DNA of 58,587 nucleotides from an uncultured Oscillospiraceae bacterium (GCA_910586535.1 CAJUHS010000003.1:1-58587), one strand, 5' to 3'. Shown: positions 43,096 through 51,376, numbered from the stretch's first letter. A program made the numbers and translations. Notes: a model not told the origin generated them from the sequence alone.

Positions 43096-44472
43096 TCAGC
43101 CTATAGTCTGTCTTATAAAAGCGATCTGGCTGCGCACTTCCTTGGGAGCGGGTCCTCCGGGGACTTTTCTCATGTTAACGCAGTTTTCAAGCTTTATCGC
43201 TTCGTAAACGTCCCCGTCAAATGTACCGCAAAGCTTTTTGTACTCCTCCAGAGGAAGCTCCTCAAGAGTAGTTCCTCTCTCAATGCACATTGCCACAAGA
43301 GTTCCCGTTATCTTATAAGCGTCACGGAACGGCAGCCCCTTTTTAACAAGATAGTCAGCGCAGTCTGTAGCGTTTATAAAGCCCTTTGCCGCAGCAGCCC
43401 GCATATTTTCCTTGCTGACCCTCATTGTTGAAAGCATTGGTATGAATGTTCTTATACAGAGCTTTACCGTATCGACCGCGTCAAATATTGCCTCCTTGTC
43501 CTCCTGCATATCCTTGTTGTAAGCAAGGGGAAGCCCTTTCATCATAACGAGCAGGGTGTTAAGATCGCCGTAGACCCGTCCCGTCTTGCCGCGTATAAGC
43601 TCGGTAATATCGGGGTTTTTCTTCTGCGGCATTATGGACGATCCCGTAGAGTACGCGTCGTCCAGCTCAATAAATTTGAACTCCCAGGAACACCACATAA
43701 CTATTTCCTCGGAGAAACGGGAAAGGTGCATCATAAGTATTGACAGCGCGGAGCCAAGCTCAATGCAGAAATCCCTGTCGGAAACTCCGTCCAGGCTGTT
43801 CTGCGTGATATCGTCGAAGCCCAGCATAGCGGACACCTGCCTGCGGTCTATGGGATAGGTGGTTGAAGCCAGCGCTCCGCTTCCCAAAGGCATAACGTTC
43901 ATTCTCTTGTAGGTATCCGCAAGCCTGCCCAGATCGCGGACAAGCATATTTGCGTACGCCATAAGGTGGTGGGCAAAAGTGATAGGCTGAGCCCTCTGGA
44001 GATGCGTATAGCCCGGCATTACCGCGTCAAGATTGTCCTCGGCAATAGTACAGAGCGTTTCCGCCAGTTCCCTTGTCATTGAGATTATTTCCAGTATCTC
44101 GTCCCGCAGGTACATTCTTATATCCAGAGCCACCTGGTCGTTTCTGCTCCTCGCGGTGTGAAGACGCTTTCCCGTGTCCCCCAGACGCTCCGTAAGGACC
44201 TGCTCCACAAACATATGGATATCCTCCGCGTTCGGATCGATAAGAAGCGCACCGCTGTCAATGTCGTTGAGTATACCCGTAAGGCCCTCAACTATTTTTT
44301 CGCTTTCACCCTTGTCGATAATGCCGGTATCGCCCAGCATTTTCGCATGAGCGATAGAGCCGCGTATGTCCTGCTTATACATTCTCGCGTCAAAGGACAC
44401 CGACGAGTTGAAGTCGTTGACCCGCTCGTCCAGTTCCTTTGAAAAACGTCCTGCCCACATTTTATTTGCCAT
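43096..44472 (-). CDS. argH: Argininosuccinate lyase
   Basis: Splits argininosuccinate into arginine and fumarate. The chosen ATG 44472 (MANKMWAGRF) has GGAGG eight bases upstream (44481-44485); a TTG at 44487 overlaps that site and is rejected. The 458-residue protein carries the superfamily signature SSIMPQKKNPD and the early catalytic TARSRNDQVALD. It follows a lipoprotein gene rather than argG directly. Confidence 0.96.
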   Translation of the reverse strand: MANKMWAGRFSKELDERVNDFNSSVSFDARMYKQDIRGSIAHAKMLGDTGIIDKGESEKIVEGLTGILNDIDSGALLIDPNAEDIHMFVEQVLTERLGDTGKRLHTARSRNDQVALDIRMYLRDEILEIISMTRELAETLCTIAEDNLDAVMPGYTHLQRAQPITFAHHLMAYANMLVRDLGRLADTYKRMNVMPLGSGALASTTYPIDRRQVSAMLGFDDITQNSLDGVSDRDFCIELGSALSILMMHLSRFSEEIVMWCSWEFKFIELDDAYSTGSSIMPQKKNPDITELIRGKTGRVYGDLNTLLVMMKGLPLAYNKDMQEDKEAIFDAVDTVKLCIRTFIPMLSTMRVSKENMRAAAAKGFINATDCADYLVKKGLPFRDAYKITGTLVAMCIERGTTLEELPLEEYKKLCGTFDGDVYEAIKLENCVNMRKVPGGPAPKEVRSQIAFIRQTIG

Positions 44473-44533
44473 AATAAAAACCTCCAACTAAATAAACCTT
44501 CCCGGATCCCGCAGTATATGCAAATAGTGAATA

Positions 44534-45133
44534 TCAATCGTTGGCATCCGATGCCTCAGTATCCGAACTGTCCGCAGCGGAACTATCTGTTACGGGAGCT
44601 TCCGTGCCCAAATCACTCTCTGAACCGCTTACTGCCGCTGATTCCGAAACGAACTCGCCGTTTTCATCGGTTACCCACGCCTCGGGACTGTATTCGGGAA
44701 CACCAAGATTTGTCGCTTCCTCCTTGCTGATCTTTAAATACGTATCGGTTTTATCGTCCGTATGCCAGTACAGAGTCTGACCGTCGTCGCTTACCGACAG
44801 CTGTGCATAAGAAGCAACACCGTTTGTCTCTACCTTAAACATCTTATCCTCAAAGGAATACTTTACAGGCGGATAAGACAAAGCATAACGTTCGTCCAGA
44901 TAGCATATATGCATAAGATAATGGAAATCGTCGGTAAATTCAACTACTATCATCGCAGTAAGGTTTCCGTTTTCGTCAAATTCATTGTAGCCTGTTCCCG
45001 CATCGGCGACCCAGCAGCCCTGAATCGACTTGTATATCGCCAGATCCTCCTCAGTCATAACATAGTCCGAGCAGCCCGCCAGGCAGACCGTTAACGCCGC
45101 CGCTGCCATAAACGCAAAAATTCTTCTTAACAT
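44534..45133 (-). CDS. Putative lipoprotein between argG and argH
   Basis: A 199-residue secreted lipoprotein: signal peptide with lipobox LAGC (Cys21), a beta-rich middle that resembles small domains scoring ligand or enzyme balance (GCWVADAGTGYNEFDENGNL), and a Ser/Asp/Glu-rich tail. GGAGG precedes the ATG and a TATAAT lies upstream. No family is recognised. It interrupts the argG-argH pair on the same strand. Confidence 0.8.
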   Translation of the reverse strand: MLRRIFAFMAAAALTVCLAGCSDYVMTEEDLAIYKSIQGCWVADAGTGYNEFDENGNLTAMIVVEFTDDFHYLMHICYLDERYALSYPPVKYSFEDKMFKVETNGVASYAQLSVSDDGQTLYWHTDDKTDTYLKISKEEATNLGVPEYSPEAWVTDENGEFVSESAAVSGSESDLGTEAPVTDSSAADSSDTEASDAND

Positions 45134-45187
45134 TGCTTTCCTCCGTAGTTTTTTATTTCTGTAATTATTATAACCGGTTTCTGACGG

Positions 45188-45424
45188 CTAATCAGTATTC
45201 GCGTATCTTTTAAAAAGAGTCCTGACCTCGTCTGTAAGATACACAAAAAACGTTCTCTGATAGGAGACTCTCTTTACCGTCATAATGTCCAAAAAATCCG
45301 CATAAACTCCCGCAGTTTTCGTCGGGACTCCGTCTCTTAAAAACGAACAAAGGGGCGGGGCGCAGTCCCGCTGAAAAATCCATGCGTCTGCACCGTTCGC
45401 CCCGTATATTCTGTTAAATTTTAC
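45188..45424 (-). pseudogene. Protein-like open frame lacking a start codon
   Basis: Right after argG, one minus-strand frame stays open for about 79 codons to TAG (45188-45190), but its first ATG lies near 45281 and has no good ribosome site. The translation is strongly protein-like, for example DGVPTKTAGVYADFLDIMTV and SYQRTFFVYLTDEVRTLFKR. GC-rich inverted repeats (GCGGG-CCCGC near 45354-45372) and a 7-base inverted repeat GTATCTT...AAGATAC lie inside. It is either the remnant of a gene or a copy of a dispersed repeat; I cannot name a family. Confidence 0.4.
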
Positions 45425-46650
45425 TTATTACCGCGCTTGGCGTCAAGCATTGCCTTTACCTTGATAGGCAGTCCGAACAGGTTGATAAAGCCTGCGGAAT
45501 CCTTCTGATCGTAAACGTGATCCTCGTCAAAGGTAGCCACTTCTTCATCGTACAGTGTGTACGGCGAAGCAACGCCAGCATTGATGATATTTCCTTTGTA
45601 GAGCTTCAGCTTAACATCGCCTGTAACGGTCTCCTGAGTTTTGTCTACAAAGGCGGACAGAGCCTCGCGGAGAGGAGTGTACCACTGACCGTTGTAAACG
45701 ATGTCCGCAAAATCAATTGCCAGCTTCTGCTTCATGCGCTGAGTGGCCTTGTCGAGAGTAATGGTCTCCAGCACGTCGTGAGCGTGATAAAGGATAGTTC
45801 CGCCGGGAGTCTCGTAAACGCCTCTGGACTTCATTCCGACAAGACGGTTCTCAACGATATCAGCAAGACCTATGCCGTTGTCTCCGCCGAGCTTGTTAAG
45901 AGTCTTGACGATATCGACGCCGCCCATTTCAGTGCCGTCTATAGCGGTAGGCACGCCCTTTTCAAAATGGATAGTAACATAAGTAGGCTTGTCGGGAGCC
46001 TGAATGGGGGACACGCCCAGCTCAAGGAAGCCCTCTTTCTCATACTGAGGCTCGTTGGCGGGGTTTTCCAAGTCGAGACCCTCGTGAGAAAGGTGCCACA
46101 GGTTCTTATCCTTTGAGTAGTTGGTTTCCCTGTTTATTTTAAGAGGAATGTTATGCGCTTCGGCGTAGTCTATCTCCTCGTCTCTGGACTTGATATTCCA
46201 TATCCTCCAGGGAGCGATTATTTCCATTTCGGGAGCGAAAGCCTTGATAGTCAGCTCGAATCTTACCTGATCGTTGCCCTTGCCCGTACAGCCGTGGCAT
46301 ATAGCGTCCGCGCCCTCTTTTTTGGCGATCTCAACGATTCTCTTTGCGATAACGGGTCTTGCAAAGGAAGTTCCCAGCAGGTACCTGCCCTCGTAAACTG
46401 CTCCTGCCCTAACGGTCGGGAACACAAAATCCTCGACAAATTCCTTGTTCAGGTCTTCGATATAGAGCTTGCTCGCACCTGTTTTTATCGCCTTTTCCTC
46501 CAGGCCGTCAAGCTCGGTGCCCTGTCCCACGTCGCCGGAAACAGCGATTACTTCGCAGTTATTGTAATTTTCCTTTAACCATGGAATGATGATAGAAGTA
46601 TCGAGACCGCCCGAATAAGCGAGAACAACCTTTTTGATTTCTTTAGCCAT
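45421..46650 (-). CDS. argG: Argininosuccinate synthase
   Basis: Joins citrulline and aspartate using ATP. The 409-residue protein starts with the PP-loop LAYSGGLDTSI (residues 10-20) and has the expected ATCHGCTGKGNDQVRFE-type motif (AICHGCTGKGNDQVRFEL). It is the first gene of the arginine cluster, with a consensus promoter and AT-rich repeated elements upstream that look like arginine-repressor sites. Confidence 0.97.
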   Translation of the reverse strand: MAKEIKKVVLAYSGGLDTSIIIPWLKENYNNCEVIAVSGDVGQGTELDGLEEKAIKTGASKLYIEDLNKEFVEDFVFPTVRAGAVYEGRYLLGTSFARPVIAKRIVEIAKKEGADAICHGCTGKGNDQVRFELTIKAFAPEMEIIAPWRIWNIKSRDEEIDYAEAHNIPLKINRETNYSKDKNLWHLSHEGLDLENPANEPQYEKEGFLELGVSPIQAPDKPTYVTIHFEKGVPTAIDGTEMGGVDIVKTLNKLGGDNGIGLADIVENRLVGMKSRGVYETPGGTILYHAHDVLETITLDKATQRMKQKLAIDFADIVYNGQWYTPLREALSAFVDKTQETVTGDVKLKLYKGNIINAGVASPYTLYDEEVATFDEDHVYDQKDSAGFINLFGLPIKVKAMLDAKRGNK

Positions 46651-46693
46651 ATTAAATTCCTCCGAAAAACATAATAAATAAAGTACAAGAATA

Positions 46694-46721
46694 ATTATAC
46701 ACCATATAAAAGCTTTGTCAA
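46694..46721 (-). promoter_or_regulatory. argG promoter
   Basis: On the minus strand TTGACA (46716-46721), 16 bases, TATAAT (46694-46699), about 40 bases before the argG start. Both hexamers are perfect. Confidence 0.75.
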
Positions 46722-46812
46722 GTATTTTTGCATATTTTTATAAAAAATTTTATCAATATGCAGTATTTAATGTATATTTTGCATTTTATACAGCGTTTTA
46801 TGTATATTCAGT
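46722..46812 (-). promoter_or_regulatory. Candidate arginine-repressor operator region
   Basis: Directly upstream of the argG -35 box, an A/T-rich stretch repeats TGCATA/TGTATA-type half sites. TGTAT (46771-46775) and ATACA (46788-46792) form an inverted repeat with a 12-base centre, and further TGCATAT and TGTATATTCA copies lie on both sides. ArgR operators in Firmicutes are similar A/T-rich TGnAT...ATnCA boxes. Assignment to ArgR is inference from position and pattern. Confidence 0.4.
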
Positions 46813-46884
46813 ACTGTGCGTAATATTTATATTTTTTATTCGGACTTTTTTGATTTGCTATGTTTGATTTAATACTCTTCAAAA

Positions 46885-46983
46885 TTATCATTTGCGCGTA
46901 GGTACGAGAGACAACCCTACCGGAGAAAAGGGGAGGCACTCTTGAAGATTTAAGGGACGCTGAGCCGCCCTTTACTTTTTTGT
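46885..46983 (+). ncRNA. Candidate structured RNA or dispersed repeat
   Basis: No coding gene occupies this G/C-richer island in an A/T-rich spacer. On the plus strand GTAGG (46898-46902) pairs with CCTAC (46916-46920) around the loop TACGAGAGACAAC, a purine-rich middle follows (CCGGAGAAAAGGGGAGGCAC), and AAGGG-A-CG pairs with CG-CCCTT around CTGAGC before TTTTTT, forming a terminator-like end. TTGATT (46850-46855), 17 bases, TACTCT is a possible promoter placing the start near 46885. It resembles a riboswitch-sized or sRNA element but I cannot match it to a named class. On the opposite strand the same interval is an open, protein-like frame, which is common for dispersed repeats. Confidence 0.4.
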
Positions 46984-47042
46984 AGCCTGACCCACGATTT
47001 TACGCACAAACTATAATTCCCAAGAACATTAAATCAAGACAA

Positions 47043-47083
47043 TAAAAAAGAAAAGCCCAAAGCGCAGCAAATAACGCTTTGGA
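47043..47083 (-). terminator. Terminator of the ribbon-helix-helix gene
   Basis: CCAAAGCG and CGCTTTGG form a perfect eight-pair stem with a 10-base loop; on the minus strand it runs into GCTTTTCTTTTTTA. It lies about 15 bases after the stop codon. Confidence 0.85.
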
Positions 47084-47098
47084 CAACCAAATCAAAAA

Positions 47099-47299
47099 TC
47101 ACTTTTCCTCTAAAACATCAATCGCACGCTTGATAAATTCCGACCGTGATATTTTTTCCTTTGAACAGTATTGGTCAAACCGTTCTTTCAAATCTGGAGT
47201 TAAAGAAAGCGTGACCTGTTTATAATGATTTCTATGGTACTCTTTATCATACTCTCTTTTATCAAATTTTTTAGGACGTTCAATATATTTTTTATCCAA
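47099..47299 (-). CDS. Ribbon-helix-helix DNA-binding protein
   Basis: A 66-residue protein: a basic, Lys/Arg/Tyr-rich N-terminus (residues 1-27) and a ribbon-helix-helix domain (VTLSLTPDLKERFDQYCSKE then SRSEFIKRAIDVLEE) of the CopG/MetJ type. The start is TTG (47297-47299), the only usable start after an in-frame stop, with GGAG eight bases upstream. It has its own terminator. It diverges from the small gene at 47418, whose promoter holds a perfect palindrome, so a repressor role at the shared region is likely but inferred. Confidence 0.8.
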   Translation of the reverse strand: MDKKYIERPKKFDKREYDKEYHRNHYKQVTLSLTPDLKERFDQYCSKEKISRSEFIKRAIDVLEEK

Positions 47300-47344
47300 A
47301 CAATCAGCTCCATGTTTATTTATAATTTAGACATTGTTTATTAA

Positions 47345-47373
47345 TTGACACACGCTAACAAGCGTGCTATAAT
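47345..47373 (+). promoter_or_regulatory. Perfect promoter with a palindromic operator in the spacer
   Basis: TTGACA (47345-47350), 17 bases, TATAAT (47368-47373). The spacer is filled by the palindrome CACGCT-AACA-AGCGTG (47351-47366), six perfect base pairs on each side. A protein bound there would block RNA polymerase completely. The divergent ribbon-helix-helix protein is the obvious candidate. Confidence 0.75.
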
Positions 47374-47417
47374 TCAATCACAGCGCACCCCCTATCATAT
47401 AACAAGGAGCAATAGAA

Positions 47418-47687
47418 ATGGACAGTATGCTAAAAAAATACTACTATTCCGAACTGTGCGAAATGAATACCCCCGCCGTTTACTCCGACGAAGCGAACAA
47501 GGCTTCATATAAAAAAGAGAAACTTTACAAGGAGCTGCGGAAAAATCTCAGCGAAGAGGATTTAGCCCTGTTGGAGGAATACATAGAAAAAGACGGTATA
47601 ATAGACTCCGAGGACGAATACCACGCTTTTTGCTGCGGGATCAGAACAGCGATAAGATTTGTCGCAGACGCTTTTATGTCAATTTAA
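47418..47687 (+). CDS. Small acidic protein, DUF6809-like
   Basis: An 89-residue, mainly helical, acidic protein with no signal peptide. The pattern SMLKKYYYSEL near the N-terminus, ASYKKEKLYKELRKNLSEED in the middle and the closing FCCGIRTAIRFVADAF resemble the small Firmicute family DUF6809, of unknown function. AAGGAG precedes the ATG and a perfect promoter with operator lies upstream. Its last nine bases overlap the convergent metallophosphoesterase frame. Confidence 0.7.
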   Translation: MDSMLKKYYYSELCEMNTPAVYSDEANKASYKKEKLYKELRKNLSEEDLALLEEYIEKDGIIDSEDEYHAFCCGIRTAIRFVADAFMSI

Positions 47688-48546
47688 CTCCCGCGGCAGA
47701 ATATGGATAACAACGACCTCAGGCGGATCAAAAACTCTCGGCAGCAAATTTTTACATAACCCCCTGCTGACTATCATTTCCGTTTTTCCGTCGGCAAGTC
47801 TATAGCGCCCTCCGGCGTATTGGGGGAACAGTCCCCGGCGCGTACAGACCGTTCAATATCCCCGGTATCCTGACCTGTCCGCCGTGGGCGTGACCGCATA
47901 CAACAAGGTCGAAGCCACGTCCGCTGTACAAGTCCACAAGGTCGGGACGGTGGGACATAAACACGGTGAAAATACCGTCCCCCGCGTTTTTGTAACAGGC
48001 GGAAAGCTGCATAAAAGGCAGGGAGTTATCCGCTCCCGAAATGCGTATAGCCTGTCCCGAGGTCTCGAAAATTTCGCTGTCCCCCTCCATGACATTTACG
48101 CCGTATGAGCGGAACATTTCCTTTATCGCGTCACATTCTCCCGACCATTCCTCGTGGTTTCCCGTCACGTAGTAGCAGCGGTACCTGTACGTCAGCTTTT
48201 CCAGCAGTTCCTCCGTGTGCTTGTGGGGACGGACGTTCTCGGCGATATCCCCCGCCATAAGTATAACGTCTGGGTTCTGCCTGTCTATCGTATCAATAAG
48301 TACCTGCTGATTTTTTCCGTAAGAACTGCTGTGAAAATCGGTAAGCAGTACTATCTTCATGGGACTTTGAACCTTGCCCGAAAAAATTTTGTACACAGGA
48401 ACGGTAATGCCTGTATCCAGCGCGATAACGGCGGCTGTCAGAAGCCACCCCGCGCAGATACAGGCTATCCTTTTGCCTTTAGGTGAAAGACCGCTCCACC
48501 ACCTGACGATAGCCGCCTGTTTCTTTTCCGCAAGCCTCTTAGGCAT
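47679..48546 (-). pseudogene. Metallophosphoesterase disrupted by a frameshift
   Basis: A membrane-anchored calcineurin-like phosphoesterase. The intact part (48546 down to about 47833) has a positively charged start, one membrane helix and the metal motifs LLTDFHSSSYG, MAGDIAE, VTGNHEEW, VFMSHRPD and CGHAHGGQ. After GLYAPG the frame shifts near 47831-47836: the annotated frame ends quickly at 47800, while a different frame continues with the expected ending (LFPQYAGGRYRLADGKTEMI, then VSRGL and RVFDPPEVVVI) and stops at TGA 47679-47681. Family members usually have APGQGLFP here, so a net loss of five bases, or a sequence error, explains it. It starts one base after the punA stop. Confidence 0.85.
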
Positions 48547-48547
48547 C

Positions 48548-49378
48548 TTACAATGCCTTTCCCAAACGTATTACCGATTCGGTAATAAGCTTTTTGAAAA
48601 GCGGAGCGGCTTTATCGGCTGTTTCCTGAACCTCCGCGTGGGTAAGAGGCTTGTCGGTAATACCGCACGCCATGTTGGATATGCAGGAAATTCCCACAGT
48701 TTTAAGTCCCGCATGATTAGCCGCCACCGCTTCGCAGGCTGTGGACATTCCCACCGCGTCCGCGCCGAGTGTGCGCACCATTCTTATCTCGGCGGGGGAC
48801 TCGTAGTTGGGACCCGTAAGCTGGATATAAACGCCCTCCTGCAAGGGTATTCCCAAGTCCTTTGCGGTATTGCGGACAATATCCCGCAGGTCCCTGTCAT
48901 AGATGTTGCTCATATCGGGGAATCTCACGCCAAGTTCGTCGGCGTTCTCTCCGATAAGAGGCGAGGGAGCCATATTGATATGGTCGGATATCAGCATGAA
49001 GTCGCCCGCGTGAAAGTCTCTGTTAACGCCTCCGGCCGCGTTTGTCAGCAGCAGTACCTTTGCGCCCATCATCTTCATAAGACGAACGGGCAGCACAACG
49101 TCCTCCATTTTGTAGCCCTCGTAGTAGTGAACGCGTCCCTGCATGATGACGACTTTAACCTCCCCAACATAACCGAAAACGAACCGTCCCTTGTGTCCCT
49201 GAACGGTAGACACGGGAAAGCCCTCTATATCGCGGTAATCAAGCGCAGCCTCGATTTTTATGCCGTCCGCAAAATCTCCCAGACCCGAACCGAGGACTAA
49301 CGCAACATCGGGTTCAAAATCAATTTTGGACTTAAAGCATTCATAGCATTTTTCAAGACGTTCATAAATTTTGCTCAT
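48548..49378 (-). CDS. punA: Purine nucleoside phosphorylase (trimeric PNP-II type)
   Basis: Phosphorolyses inosine and guanosine to free base and ribose-1-phosphate for purine salvage. The chosen ATG 49378 (MSKIYERLEKC) has AAAGGAGT seven bases upstream; the frame extends to 49396 without a site. The 277-residue protein has LVLGSGLGDFAD, the phosphate-site HKGRFVFG, LTNAAGGVN and GPNYESPAEIRM. It is followed directly by the metallophosphoesterase and preceded by pullulanase, probably one transcript. Confidence 0.94.
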   Translation of the reverse strand: MSKIYERLEKCYECFKSKIDFEPDVALVLGSGLGDFADGIKIEAALDYRDIEGFPVSTVQGHKGRFVFGYVGEVKVVIMQGRVHYYEGYKMEDVVLPVRLMKMMGAKVLLLTNAAGGVNRDFHAGDFMLISDHINMAPSPLIGENADELGVRFPDMSNIYDRDLRDIVRNTAKDLGIPLQEGVYIQLTGPNYESPAEIRMVRTLGADAVGMSTACEAVAANHAGLKTVGISCISNMACGITDKPLTHAEVQETADKAAPLFKKLITESVIRLGKAL

Positions 49379-49411
49379 ATACGGTACTCCTTTCAAAATA
49401 GGTCGGTAAGA

Positions 49412-51376
49412 TCAGTCCGTACCAAAGGAATCGTAGGACTCTTCCTCTGGCTCCTGTCTTTTACGTGCAAGAACGATAGCGCTTATCGCCTTGACGGTGT
49501 AGTCGTCCTCCACCGTTCTGAGAACTTCGGTGCCCGCCTTGCCGTCCTCAATATATACCTCGTACTTGCCGAAAGCGTGAAGCGTAACCGGGTAATCGTT
49601 GGGATTGAAGAAAACCACTATCTCCTCAAACTCATTGTCTCCGGACAATACAAATCCCACAACGTGCTGCGGAAGCTTATCTATAAAGTACATATGCTCC
49701 CGCACGTCGGTACCCTTATCCATTCTGAACGCGCTGTGAGCCTTTCTGAAAGCGATAAGCCCCCTGTAGTAGTCAACAACGTCCTTAAATTCCGATTTTC
49801 TGTCCCATTTAAGACTGTTTATCGCGTCGGGGGAACGGTAGCTGTTGTGGTCGAACGCAGTTCCGCCGGGGAAAGGCTTCGACCGCAGAAATTCCTGTCC
49901 CGCCTGTATAAAGGGTATGCCCTGCGCGAGAAAAACCATAGCCGCCGCAAGCTTATCCATTTTGATACGCTTTTCAAAACTGTCGGTGCTGTTGGTGTAG
50001 TAAAGCTTATCCCAGAGGGTGAGATTATCGTGAGCCTCCACATAGTTTACGCTCTGGCGCGGATTGTCAGTCCATGCAAACTTTTCCAGATTGGGTATCT
50101 GGGGGTGGGGAACTCTTCCGCAGATCACCTCGCGGACATAGTCCTCGTTTCCGCTTGCGCCGTTTACATATCCCCTGTCCTTGTTTTCAAAGTTGTTTCC
50201 CTTTACGGTGTCGCGGAAATCGTCGCTGAAGAACCCGTAGCCGGGAGTATTTCTTGCATTGAGCTTCATTGCCCTGCTTCCCCAGCCGAGAGGCGAGTCC
50301 CCGCCCGTCCAGCCCTCGCCGTACAGGATAACGTTCGGGTTTATTTCTCTGAGTTTTTTGTGTATCTCGTTAAGTGTTTCAATGTCATAAAGTCCCATAA
50401 GATCGAACCTGAAACCGTCTATCTTATATTCGGAAGCCCAGTAGCAAAGGCTGTCGACAATGAATTTTCTCGCCATTTTCCGTTCGGTGGCAAATTCGTT
50501 TCCGCAGCCGCTGCCGTTGCTGAAGAACTCGCCGTTCTCCCCCCACAGACGGTAGTAATATTTAGGGTACGTTTTATTGAAACAGGAATCCGCCGTAGCA
50601 AAGGTGTGGTTATAGACCACGTCCATAATAACGCCGATACCCGACTTGTGGAGAGCGTAGACCAGCCGTTTCAGCTCGGAAACGCGGGCGCGTCCGTCAT
50701 ACGGATTGGTGGAATAGGAGCCCTCTGGAGCGTTAAAGTTCCGCGGGTCGTAGCCCCAGTTGAACTGCGGCTTGAGAAGATCTGTCTCGTCAATACGCTC
50801 GTAATCGAATATGGGCATAAGCTGAACATGGGTGACCCCAAGCTCTTTTATGTGGTCTATGCCTATAGAGTCTCCCGCCGCGTTTACAAGACCGTTTTCT
50901 ATAAATGCAAGAAAACGTCCCTTATAGCAGAAGTTTCCGCTCTTGTCGACGGAGAAGTCGCGGACGTGAAGCTCGTAAACGCAGGCGTCGGTATAGCGTT
51001 CAAGAGGAACGTAATCCTGCTTGTTCCAGCCGGCGGGACTGCACGCCGCCGTGTCGAGTATCATTCCCATTGCGCCGTTCACTCCCACGGAGCGTGCGTA
51101 GATGTCAACGGTCTCCTGTTCGATACCGTCGTAGGTCATGACGTAGGTGTAGTAAACGCCGTCCAGATCGCCGAAAGCGGTTTTCGTCCATACGCCGTCC
51201 CTGCCCTTTGTCATTGGCAGTCTGCGGTACGGCTTTTCATCCCGGCAGCTTTTGTAAAGATGTACTCGCGCGTTGTCCGCTTCGGGTGCCCACACCTTGA
51301 ATTCGGTTTGTTCCTCGGTATATAACGCCCCTAATTCTCCGTCATAGGCGTATTTTTCATCAATATGCTTAAACAA
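49412..51376 (-). CDS. pulA: Type I pullulanase (GH13)
   Basis: Cleaves alpha-1,6 branches of pullulan, starch or glycogen. No signal peptide is present, so it acts in the cytoplasm, probably on imported branched dextrins or glycogen. Domains: an N-terminal carbohydrate-binding (CBM48-like) part (TEFKVWAPEADNARVHLY), the pullulanase signature NWGYDPRNFNAPEGSYST, then GH13 catalytic residues in GFRFDLMG (nucleophile Asp), LYGEGW (Glu) and EAHDNLTLWD (Asp). I prefer TTG 51376, nine bases after AAAAGGGG; a TTG at 51385 touches that site. No ATG is available. Confidence 0.92.
   Translation of the reverse strand: MFKHIDEKYAYDGELGALYTEEQTEFKVWAPEADNARVHLYKSCRDEKPYRRLPMTKGRDGVWTKTAFGDLDGVYYTYVMTYDGIEQETVDIYARSVGVNGAMGMILDTAACSPAGWNKQDYVPLERYTDACVYELHVRDFSVDKSGNFCYKGRFLAFIENGLVNAAGDSIGIDHIKELGVTHVQLMPIFDYERIDETDLLKPQFNWGYDPRNFNAPEGSYSTNPYDGRARVSELKRLVYALHKSGIGVIMDVVYNHTFATADSCFNKTYPKYYYRLWGENGEFFSNGSGCGNEFATERKMARKFIVDSLCYWASEYKIDGFRFDLMGLYDIETLNEIHKKLREINPNVILYGEGWTGGDSPLGWGSRAMKLNARNTPGYGFFSDDFRDTVKGNNFENKDRGYVNGASGNEDYVREVICGRVPHPQIPNLEKFAWTDNPRQSVNYVEAHDNLTLWDKLYYTNSTDSFEKRIKMDKLAAAMVFLAQGIPFIQAGQEFLRSKPFPGGTAFDHNSYRSPDAINSLKWDRKSEFKDVVDYYRGLIAFRKAHSAFRMDKGTDVREHMYFIDKLPQHVVGFVLSGDNEFEEIVVFFNPNDYPVTLHAFGKYEVYIEDGKAGTEVLRTVEDDYTVKAISAIVLARKRQEPEEESYDSFGTD

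Noticed and set aside
46885..46983. c-di-GMP-I riboswitch
   Set aside because: GGGACGC and AGCC are present, but the GCAAACC segment, the GNRA-type tetraloop receptor pairing and a downstream gene on the same strand are missing.
47831..47836. Programmed frameshift in the metallophosphoesterase
   Set aside because: There is no slippery heptamer, stimulatory stem or internal Shine-Dalgarno at the right distance, and members of this family are not known to use frameshifting.
49577..51325. A 582-codon plus-strand frame antisense to pullulanase
   Set aside because: It is a shadow of the GH13 gene; the catalytic motifs are all on the minus strand and the plus frame has no homology or ribosome site.
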